Positions 1 to 6,856 of a DNA stretch of 64,000 nucleotides are shown in pieces. Under the pieces are notes generated by a model, which did not search any database, was not told where the DNA came from, and saw only the letters and a list, made by a program, of their open reading frames with translations. Made by a program: the position numbers and the translations under genes. The first letter of the stretch is position 1. Each line of letters opens with the position of its first letter. Source of the DNA: Sphingomonas sp. QA11 (lineage in GTDB: Bacteria > Pseudomonadota > Alphaproteobacteria > Sphingomonadales > Sphingomonadaceae); contig NZ_CP098774.1 in assembly GCF_028473665.1 (NCBI RefSeq), forward strand, positions 1,364,001 to 1,428,000, written 5' to 3'.

Positions 1-647
1 CCGCCCGCCATGACGAGGTCGGTCACTTCGCAATTCTGGATCACATCCACCCCGAGCGAGTCGGCGGCGCGGGCATAGCCCCAGGCGACGGCATCGTGGC
101 GGGCGGTGCCGCCGCGCCGCTGAGTCAAGCCGCCATGGACCGGGAAGCGCGCGTCCGGCGACATGTCGAGCAGCGGCACGATCTTGTGGACCTGGTCGCG
201 GGTCAGCAGTTCGGCGTCGATTCCAGCGCAGCGCAATGCGTCACCGCGCTCGGCCAGCCGAGTCATGTCCGAATCCGAATGGCCGAGGAACAGCGCGCCG
301 CGCGGGCTGAACATGACATTGTAGTTCAGCTCGTCGCTCATCCCCTCCCACAGGGTCAGTGCGAAATCGAACAGGTTGTGGAGGGCCGGCTGGCGATAGT
401 TGGAACGGACGATCGTGGTGTTGCGCCCGGTATTCCCACCGCCGATCCAGCCTTTTTCCAGTACGGCGATCGATTTCATGCCGTGCACCTTGGCCAGGTA
501 ATAGGCAGTGGATAGTCCGTGCCCACCGCCGCCGATGACGACCACGTCGTAATGCTTCTTCGGCGCCGGGTCGCGCCAGGCGCGGGGCCAGTGGCGCTGC
601 CCCGTAAAGCCTGCCCGCAGCAATGCGAGCGCCGAATAGCGCGTCAT
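1..647 (-). CDS. FAD-dependent sarcosine oxidase beta-subunit-like protein (3' end outside window)
   Basis: The visible 215 codons from ATG 647 are the N-terminal part of a SoxB-type flavoprotein. Seen: an opening MTRYSALALLRAG, the sequence QRHWPRAWRDPAPKKHYDVV leading into a GGGGHGLSTAYYLA dinucleotide-binding loop, then EKGWIGGGNTGRNTT and later RRGGTARHDAVAWGYARAAD. These are hallmarks of the beta subunit of heterotetrameric sarcosine oxidase, which oxidatively demethylates N-methyl amino acids. The start overlaps the stop of the preceding flavoprotein by 4 bp (ATGA), so it is the fifth gene of one operon headed by a Rieske oxygenase. The other Sox subunits (alpha, gamma, delta) may lie beyond the left edge; that is inference. 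Confidence 0.85.
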   Translation of the reverse strand, partial: MTRYSALALLRAGFTGQRHWPRAWRDPAPKKHYDVVVIGGGGHGLSTAYYLAKVHGMKSIAVLEKGWIGGGNTGRNTTIVRSNYRQPALHNLFDFALTLWEGMSDELNYNVMFSPRGALFLGHSDSDMTRLAERGDALRCAGIDAELLTRDQVHKIVPLLDMSPDARFPVHGGLTQRRGGTARHDAVAWGYARAADSLGVDVIQNCEVTDLVMAG

Positions 648-1792
648 GCCGCCCAGCCGCGTTGCTCGCACCAGTCGGGCTCAAGCGTTGCGAAGCGGGC
701 GAGGCCGAGCTTGGCGATATCCGCGAAGGAGCAGGCGCCATCGATCACCAGATCGCGGATCGCATGGCCGCTGGCCGGCGACAGGCCGAAACCGACGCCG
801 GACATGGTCGCGACGGTGACGTTGCCGGGATCGGTGAGCCGGTCGAGGATCGGGCGTCCGTCCGGTGTGTTCTCGATCACGCCCGCCCAGGAGCGGATGA
901 CGTTCAAGCCGGCGGCCCGGGGGAACATCTCGGCGACGCGGCGGGCGAGGTTGCGGACCAGCGGCGAGGTTGGCCGTGCAACCGGACCCGCCGGCTCCAC
1001 CGATATCCATTCATGCGGCCCGCCGCCAAAGGCGAGATTGCCGCGCAGCGTCTGGCGTCCGTAGAGGCCGTTGCCGTCGACGCCGCCGATTGTCATCAAC
1101 GGGGCCGGCTCTGTCACGATCATCTCGGCACGAGCCGAGGCCAGCGGGAAATCCACGCCCAGCGGCGCAAGCAACATACCGGATTGCGGGCCTGCCGCCA
1201 CGACGAGCGCATCGCACGCGATCCGACCGCGCGGAGTCTCTACCGCGACGACCTTTCCTCCCGCGGTCACGATCGACAAGGCGGGGCAATGCTGCAGAAT
1301 CTGCCCGCCCAGATCCTGTAATGCCCAGGCATAGGCCTGTACCGTACGCTGCGGATTGGCATGGCCGCCGAAGCGAAGATGGATACCGCCAAGACAGGTC
1401 TCGTCGGTCAGCGGCACCATCTCCTGCGCCTGCTTCGAGTCGAGATCGTCGACGCGATAGCCCATCGCGGAGCACATCCGCCCGACGGCGCGATAGTGAT
1501 CGAGCAGATCAGGATCGCGCTGGATGATGATCCGCTCACGGCGATATTCGGTGGGATAGCCGAGCAGTTCGTCCATCATCGGCCACATGCGCTGTTCTTC
1601 GGCGAAGAGCGGGCTCTGATAATGCGAGGCGCCGCCGCCGTTTCGGCCCGATGCTTCCCAGCCGACAATGCCCTTGTCGAGAACGACGACGTCGAGGCCG
1701 GATCGCGCCAGCCACCAGGCGGCGCTCAGCCCCGTCACACCGGCGCCGATGACGATGACGGATGCGCCCTTCGGTGCTGCCGGCTCAGACAT
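644..1792 (-). CDS. FAD-dependent amine/amino acid oxidoreductase (DAO family)
   Basis: A 382-residue soluble flavoprotein. Residues about 9-40 form a Rossmann FAD site (VIVIGAGVTGLSAAW), followed by a WEASGRNGGG stretch typical of glycine oxidase/SoxB-like members; the C-terminal region has a GVIENTPDGRPILD segment typical of the DAO fold. It lies next to a BFD-type FAD protein, the arrangement known from opine oxidase (OoxA/OoxB), hydroxyproline dehydrogenase and cyanide synthase (HcnB/HcnC). It is therefore probably the substrate-oxidising subunit of that pair. I chose ATG 1792, which overlaps the upstream stop by 8 bp; an in-frame start at 1819 is also possible. The substrate is not determined, but an N-methylated or secondary amino acid fits the operon. 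Confidence 0.8.
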   Translation of the reverse strand: MSEPAAPKGASVIVIGAGVTGLSAAWWLARSGLDVVVLDKGIVGWEASGRNGGGASHYQSPLFAEEQRMWPMMDELLGYPTEYRRERIIIQRDPDLLDHYRAVGRMCSAMGYRVDDLDSKQAQEMVPLTDETCLGGIHLRFGGHANPQRTVQAYAWALQDLGGQILQHCPALSIVTAGGKVVAVETPRGRIACDALVVAAGPQSGMLLAPLGVDFPLASARAEMIVTEPAPLMTIGGVDGNGLYGRQTLRGNLAFGGGPHEWISVEPAGPVARPTSPLVRNLARRVAEMFPRAAGLNVIRSWAGVIENTPDGRPILDRLTDPGNVTVATMSGVGFGLSPASGHAIRDLVIDGACSFADIAKLGLARFATLEPDWCEQRGWAA

Positions 1793-3203
1793 GCATGTTG
1801 CCGCCAAGACCCGCGACATGGTCGGCCTCGTCCGGTGTGCCGATCACGGCATAGGGAGTCCATTGAGTCGGAATGCCGAACCACACGTCCCAGCCCCTGG
1901 TCATCTCCGGGCCTTCCTGCCAGTCGGCGAGAATGCCGAGCGGCACCGGGCGAACCGGCGCGCGGAAGCTGGCGACCGGCACCGAGGCGAGCGGCACGCC
2001 CTGTTCCTGTGCGAGCAGACACGCGACCTGATCGCGACAGCGGCGCCCCTGGCACTGGCCCATGCCCGCCCGGGTCAGCCGCTTGATCTGGTCGGGATGG
2101 GCCGGGCCGTCGTTGAGCAGGCTCGACAGCGACCGCGCGGCCATGCGCTCGGATCGGTCGAGATAGGACGGTGGCTGAACCCCGATCAGGTCGGCACGGG
2201 TCACCTCTTCGCACTGGCAGACGATCGTGTCAGCCGGGGCATGGCGGCCCAGCGCCCGGCTCCAGGCTTCGATCCGTTCGGGAGCGGGTGGGGAGGTGGT
2301 GGCGCAATCGCCGACCAAGGCTATCCGGTCGCTGGCCTCTGCCCCCGCGGCATCGAGCAGTTCGGTGGCTGGCCGGGTGCCGATCGCGAGGCAGATCGTG
2401 TCGCATGCAATGTCGACGATCGCGCTGCCACCGGCTGGTGCGATCCGGGCGGTCTCGACACCGTCGATTCCGCCCGCCGTTGAAACGATCGTGTGGCCGA
2501 GATGGATCGGCACACCCGTTGCCGACAGACGTTCCGCAAGGTCGTCCGGGCCCTGCACGGTGTCTGCAATCTCGATGATCCCCGCGACCTCTATCCCATA
2601 CGACAGTGCGAGCAAGGCAGTCTCCAGACCGAGCCTGTCCGATCCGACGATCAGCACCCGGCGGCTGGCGAGCGCATCGTAGCGGGTCAGCAGTGCGGCG
2701 AAGCCCTGAGCGCCGATAACGCCGGGCTGGTTCCAGCCGGCGAAGCCAAGCACCAGATCGCGGGCGCCGGTCGCGAGCACGAGCCGGTCGAAGCCGATCA
2801 TCGACGCGCTCTCGGCGTCGGCAATCCCCACCATCGGCTCGGGCATGGCGCGCATCGCCGGGCCGTTGATGTAGAGCCCCCAGGCAACGGTGCCGAGGCG
2901 GACATCGACGCCCGCCTCGAATGCTGCTTCAAGCGCGGGGTTGCTGGCGAAAACCTGTTCCAGCATGCGGCCGGGCTGCTGCACCGCGGCGGTCATCCGG
3001 CCGCCGTAGAAGAGTGGCACGTCAGTGCCCATCAGCCCGCCCGGCACCGGATTCTCGTCAACCAGCAGGACCGAGGCCCCGCCCGCCGCCGCGTCGATCG
3101 CGGCTGCCGTACCGGCCGATCCGGCGCCGACGACCACGACGTCGAAACGGGCGTCGGGGGCCGGCAGCTTGCCGTCGATCGCGTGAATGTCGCGCACCGT
3201 CAC
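1785..3203 (-). CDS. FAD/NAD(P)-binding oxidoreductase with BFD-like [2Fe-2S] domain (OoxA/HcnB-like)
   Basis: A 472-residue flavoprotein. An N-terminal VVVGAGSAGTAAAIDAA FAD loop is followed by a second nucleotide-binding segment (VLIVGSDRLGLETALLALS). The C-terminal part carries a cysteine set C329-x-C331 ... C384-x4-C389 (CQCEEVT and GQCQGRRC), as in BFD-type [2Fe-2S] domains of opine oxidase subunit A and hydrogen cyanide synthase HcnB. Such subunits pass electrons from a partner DAO-type flavoprotein, here the next gene, to the respiratory chain. The start is GTG 3203, inside a GTGA overlap with the gamma-lyase stop. The family assignment is firm; the physiological substrate is inferred only from the operon. 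Confidence 0.85.
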   Translation of the reverse strand: MTVRDIHAIDGKLPAPDARFDVVVVGAGSAGTAAAIDAAAGGASVLLVDENPVPGGLMGTDVPLFYGGRMTAAVQQPGRMLEQVFASNPALEAAFEAGVDVRLGTVAWGLYINGPAMRAMPEPMVGIADAESASMIGFDRLVLATGARDLVLGFAGWNQPGVIGAQGFAALLTRYDALASRRVLIVGSDRLGLETALLALSYGIEVAGIIEIADTVQGPDDLAERLSATGVPIHLGHTIVSTAGGIDGVETARIAPAGGSAIVDIACDTICLAIGTRPATELLDAAGAEASDRIALVGDCATTSPPAPERIEAWSRALGRHAPADTIVCQCEEVTRADLIGVQPPSYLDRSERMAARSLSSLLNDGPAHPDQIKRLTRAGMGQCQGRRCRDQVACLLAQEQGVPLASVPVASFRAPVRPVPLGILADWQEGPEMTRGWDVWFGIPTQWTPYAVIGTPDEADHVAGLGGNMHV

Positions 3204-4459
3204 ACCGCCTCCAGCGCCTGGGCGAGATCCGCGAGCAGATCGTCGACATGCTCGATGCCGACCGACAGGCGGAGCGAGGCGTCGGTGATGCCACCGGCCG
3301 CCCGCTCATCGGGCGACAAGGCATAATGCGTCGTCGTCGCGGGGTGGGTGATCAGCGTTTCCGACCCGCCCAGGCTGACCGCGAAGCGCAGCAGTCGCAG
3401 CCGGTCGAGGAAGCGAAACGCTTCGGGTTCCCCGCCCTTTACCGCGAAGGAAAAGGTCGAACCCGCCGCGCGGCATTGCCGGTCATAGACGGTGCGCGCA
3501 GGCGTGCCTGGCGCGAGGAAGCCGAGATAGGTGATGCCGGCGATTTTCGGATGATCGCGCAGGAATTCGGCGACGATACGGGCATTGTCCATGGCGCGCT
3601 CGACACGCAGATGCACCGTTTCCATCGATCGCAGCATCAGCCAGCTTGTATAGGGATCTAGGTGGCTGCCGAGCGTTGTGCGCAGCAGCCGCAAGGGCGC
3701 GACCAAGGCTGTCTTGCCCGAAACGCCGCCCGCCAGCAGGTCGCTATGGCCGCCGCAATATTTGGTGAGCGAGGTCATGCACAGATCGGCGCCGAGTTCG
3801 ATCGGCCGCTGCATCAGGGGGCCGAGCAGTGTGTTGTCGACGACCACGATCGGGCGGATTCCGGTGCGCGAGCCCACCGCATCGGCGATCGCCACGACCA
3901 TCGCGATGTCGACGATCGCGGCGGTGGGATTGGCCGGGCTTTCGACCACGATCAGCTTCAGCGCTCCCTTGGCCAGCGCTTCCTCGACCGCGGCTTCGAC
4001 GCTCTTCCGGTCGCACCCATCGGTGAATTCGGCATGAGCCACGCCAAAGCCGGGCATCAGCCCCGTGTAGAGCCCGTTGGTCCCGCCGTAGATCGGCCGG
4101 CTGAACACGACGCTGTCGCCGGGCCGCAGATGCGCGAGAGCGATGGCGCTATGAGTAGCCATGCCGCTGTTGAAGACAGCGGCTGCCTCCGCCCCGTCGA
4201 GCGCCGCTAACCGTGCCTCGACCATGTCGAGATTGGGGTGGCCGAGCCGCGAGTAAATGTGGCCGTTGCCACCGACTTCGGGCCCGGTCCCGTCGAAATA
4301 GGCCTCGTGGATATCCTTCGCCTGCCGCGCGGAGGCATAGGCGAAGGTCGAGGTCATGTAGATCGGAGGCTTGGCGGCGTTGGCTGCACCAGCCGGATCA
4401 TAGCCGGCGCGGACCGCCAGCGTCTCGGGGCGCCAGGCGGGATCGTCGGCGGCGCTCAT
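3200..4459 (-). CDS. PLP-dependent Cys/Met metabolism gamma-lyase-like enzyme
   Basis: A 419-residue fold-type I PLP enzyme of the cystathionine/methionine gamma-lyase family. The Schiff-base lysine is K233 in MTSLTKYCGGHSDLL; ESPANPTAAIVDI and VVDNTLLGP carry the cofactor-binding Asp; FNSGMATHSAI binds phosphate. At the position of the active-site cysteine of Pseudomonas methionine gamma-lyase (LYGCT) this protein has IYGGT (residues 123-127), as in cystathionine enzymes, so strict methionine specificity is not supported. A gamma-lyase on a methionine-like substrate would release a thiol, ammonia and 2-oxobutyrate. The E1-like enzyme at 6857-9223 is a plausible consumer of that 2-oxo acid. 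ATGA overlap with the Rieske gene; GTGA overlap downstream. O-acyl-homoserine sulfhydrylase activity is an alternative. Confidence 0.85.
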   Translation of the reverse strand: MSAADDPAWRPETLAVRAGYDPAGAANAAKPPIYMTSTFAYASARQAKDIHEAYFDGTGPEVGGNGHIYSRLGHPNLDMVEARLAALDGAEAAAVFNSGMATHSAIALAHLRPGDSVVFSRPIYGGTNGLYTGLMPGFGVAHAEFTDGCDRKSVEAAVEEALAKGALKLIVVESPANPTAAIVDIAMVVAIADAVGSRTGIRPIVVVDNTLLGPLMQRPIELGADLCMTSLTKYCGGHSDLLAGGVSGKTALVAPLRLLRTTLGSHLDPYTSWLMLRSMETVHLRVERAMDNARIVAEFLRDHPKIAGITYLGFLAPGTPARTVYDRQCRAAGSTFSFAVKGGEPEAFRFLDRLRLLRFAVSLGGSETLITHPATTTHYALSPDERAAGGITDASLRLSVGIEHVDDLLADLAQALEAV

Positions 4460-5685
4460 GCCGCAGCGCGATCGAGATAGTCGGCCGCCTTGGCGCAATA
4501 CCAGTCGACGAAACGAAGCGTCAGCGATTCCGCGTCGGGGCTGTACGGGCCGGGCGTGTAGCCGGGCGAGTTGACGCCGAGTTGATTGTTCTCGGCGAAT
4601 TCCTTGTCCTGAAGGTTGGTGCGCGTCCACAGGTCGGTAAGCGTCTCGACGTCGTAGTCGACGCCCTCGACCGCGTCCTCGTGCACCAGCCATCTGGAAA
4701 CGACATGAGTCTCGGTCGGCGAGACCGGAATCGCGGTGAAGGCGAAGGTATATTCGCTGGTCGAGTGGCAGAAATTATTGGGTTCGACCGCCCAGCGCAG
4801 CGAGCCGGTATCCCCGCCGCCTGCCTCGCACATCAGCTTCCTGACGTTGAACTGGCCGTCGGTGGTCATCGCGACGGTACCTGGGTTGAGCGGGAAGCGC
4901 ACCGCCTGCCACCAGTCCTCGCCGACGGGGCCCATCGGCAGTCCGATCTCGGCCATGCGGCGACCAAAGGCGAGCGCTGGTTCGTCCTCAAGGTCGAAAT
5001 AGGCCGAGGCGTTCACCGGGAAGGTCAGCGACAATTCCGGATGGCCCGTCGCGCAATGATAGCATTCGCGGCCATTCTCCATTACCAGCTTCCAGTTCGC
5101 ATATTCGACCAGGGTCGATTGATAGGCGAGCTTCGCATGCTGCAGATTGTGTGGCGCGAGCAGCGGAGTCAGGTCGCGCCGCATCGTTTCGATATCGGGC
5201 GGCGTCTCAGCGAGGCAGATGAAGATCGCGCCGGCGACCCGTTCGAGGTGAACCTGCTTCAGGCCGTGGTCGCTCTTCTGGAAATCCTCGGGCATGCGGC
5301 CTGCCGCGAGCAGGCGGCCGTCGAGGCCATAGGTCCAGCGATGATAGGGGCAGGTCAGGCGCGCAGTATTGCCCTGTCCGGGCTTGCACAGGATCGAGCC
5401 GCGATGGCGGCAGCTATTGTGAAAAGCGCGCAATTCGCCGTCGCGGCCGTGCAGGATGATGACCGGCCAGCGGCCCACCATGAAGGACAGATAATCGCCG
5501 GGCTGCCTGATCTCAGCTTCGAAACCGGCGAACAGCCATGATTTCCCGAAGATCGCGGCGAGATCGAATTCGAACGCCGCGGCGCCGGTGTAGAATGCCT
5601 GTGGGAGCGAATGGCCCGCCGGGCGCGCACGCAGCAGCGCTGAAATATCCCCCAGGTCCAAAGCAAAATCTCCAACTTGCCCCAT
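4456..5685 (-). CDS. Rieske non-heme iron oxygenase alpha subunit (GbcA-like N-demethylase)
   Basis: A 409-residue ring-hydroxylating-type oxygenase. The Rieske centre is C92-x-H94 (NSCRHRGS) with C112-x2-H115 (TCPYHRWTYG). The mononuclear iron site follows in ENGRECYHCATGHPE. This spacing and overall length match glycine-betaine and stachydrine demethylases, which remove one methyl group from quaternary amines as formaldehyde. It is the first gene of a five-gene operon with two FAD oxidases and a SoxB-like protein, as expected for stepwise N-demethylation. I chose ATG 5685 (MGQVGDF) because the family begins there; an in-frame ATG at 5742 would add 19 residues. No reductase gene is visible nearby. 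Substrate unknown: glycine betaine is possible, but the gamma-lyase argues for a larger betaine. Confidence 0.85.
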   Translation of the reverse strand: MGQVGDFALDLGDISALLRARPAGHSLPQAFYTGAAAFEFDLAAIFGKSWLFAGFEAEIRQPGDYLSFMVGRWPVIILHGRDGELRAFHNSCRHRGSILCKPGQGNTARLTCPYHRWTYGLDGRLLAAGRMPEDFQKSDHGLKQVHLERVAGAIFICLAETPPDIETMRRDLTPLLAPHNLQHAKLAYQSTLVEYANWKLVMENGRECYHCATGHPELSLTFPVNASAYFDLEDEPALAFGRRMAEIGLPMGPVGEDWWQAVRFPLNPGTVAMTTDGQFNVRKLMCEAGGGDTGSLRWAVEPNNFCHSTSEYTFAFTAIPVSPTETHVVSRWLVHEDAVEGVDYDVETLTDLWTRTNLQDKEFAENNQLGVNSPGYTPGPYSPDAESLTLRFVDWYCAKAADYLDRAAA

Positions 5686-5736
5686 GGGATGAGTGGCATG
5701 ACCCGATGGCCAAGCTGAAATCGCATTTGCGCATGG

Positions 5737-5746
5737 TGGCATGCCA
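5737..5746. promoter_or_regulatory. 10-bp perfect palindrome upstream of the Rieske operon
   Basis: TGGCATGCCA is a perfect palindrome in the 120-bp gap between the Rieske gene and the divergent LysR gene. It is a possible operator; its role is inferred from its position only. Confidence 0.35.
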
Positions 5747-5773
5747 AAAGCTGCAAGCGGCGGAAGCGTGGGC

Positions 5774-5791
5774 CTGATGCCGTTGCATCAG
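5774..5791. promoter_or_regulatory. Inverted repeat, candidate LysR operator
   Basis: CTGATGC-CGTT-GCATCAG is a perfect 7-bp inverted repeat with a 4-bp spacer, containing the T-N11-A arrangement typical of LysR binding sites. It lies 15 bp before the regulator's proposed TTG start and about 90 bp upstream of the Rieske gene. That is the usual place for an autoregulatory, co-inducer-responsive site. Confidence 0.5.
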
Positions 5792-5805
5792 CACAAAAAA
5801 CGCGC

Positions 5806-6786
5806 TTGGTATCGAAAAAGGGCATAGCCACTACACACGGGGAGATAGCCATAGCACGCACATCAACGGTCAATCGGCGCTGGCTCCCTCTGAACGCCCT
5901 GCGGGCGTTCGACGCCGTCGGTCAGCGACTGAGTTTCACGGCCGGCGCGCAGGCGCTGAACGTCTCGCAAAGTGCCGTCAGTCGTCACGTTATCAGCCTT
6001 GAGGAACTGCTCGGGCACAAGCTGTTCGACCGGTCCGGCCAGACCCTGGTGTTGACTGCCGCCGGCAAGGCGCTGCTGCCCGAAGTCAGCAAGTCGTTCG
6101 ACCGGCTGGAGCAGACGATGAACGCGATCTGCGCCAATCCGAATGCGAGCCGGCCGATCAGAATCCATATCCCGCCGTCGCTGCTGCATCAGGTGGTGAT
6201 GCCGATGATCCAGGCATTCCATGCCGAGCATCCCGACATCCGGATCGACATTTCAAGCTCGGGCGTCACCGGCCTGCCGAGCAACGAGACCGACATGGCG
6301 ATCGTGTTCGACCGGCCCAATATCGACGACCGGGTCACCGACCTGTTGTGGATGGTCCGCGTCGCGCCCGTCTGCTCGCCGCAAACCGCTGCTGCTCATG
6401 CGGGCAAGCCGCTGGCGCAGTTCCTCGCCGACAACGACTTGCTTCACGTCAAGCTGGACGGCGAACCGCGCGGCCTGCTCTGGAGCATCTTCGCGCGGCA
6501 GTGCCGGATCGACCTCAACGTCGATCGCGGCCTTGCCTTCGATACGGCTCTCCTCGCGGTCGGCTATGCGATGAACGGCGGGGTCGCGCTGACCGATATC
6601 GACATGTTCGCGCCGGAGATTGCCGCCGGACGGCTGGTCGTCCCCCATGATTGCGTGATCGACGATGGTTTCGGCTATTATCTGAAGCTTCGCCCGGAAG
6701 ACCTGGCCGATCCGACGATCAGCCTGGTACGAAGCTGGCTGATCGCGCGGTTCGCGGCGCGCCAGGCAGATCAGGCGGCGGCATGA
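5806..6786 (+). CDS. LysR-family transcriptional regulator (GcvA-like)
   Basis: A 326-residue regulator. The N-terminal winged helix-turn-helix runs from LPLNALRAFDAVGQ through SFTAGAQALNVSQSAVSRHV and ends at FDRSGQTLVLTAAGKALL. The substrate-binding domain includes TDMAIVFDRPNIDDR and GVALTDIDMF. WLPLNALRAFD is typical of the GcvA branch, whose members often control amino acid and betaine catabolism. It is divergent from the Rieske operon and is followed 70 bp later by the E1-like gene, so it probably controls both. No ATG precedes the conserved domain; the listed TTG start is the only in-frame initiator seen and is uncertain. Confidence 0.88.
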   Translation: MVSKKGIATTHGEIAIARTSTVNRRWLPLNALRAFDAVGQRLSFTAGAQALNVSQSAVSRHVISLEELLGHKLFDRSGQTLVLTAAGKALLPEVSKSFDRLEQTMNAICANPNASRPIRIHIPPSLLHQVVMPMIQAFHAEHPDIRIDISSSGVTGLPSNETDMAIVFDRPNIDDRVTDLLWMVRVAPVCSPQTAAAHAGKPLAQFLADNDLLHVKLDGEPRGLLWSIFARQCRIDLNVDRGLAFDTALLAVGYAMNGGVALTDIDMFAPEIAAGRLVVPHDCVIDDGFGYYLKLRPEDLADPTISLVRSWLIARFAARQADQAAA

Positions 6787-6856
6787 TGACCTGGGGTTTT
6801 TGCCCCATGACAAGATTGGCATCGCACGCGGCCGGGGATCGGCTATTCGGGGTTTC

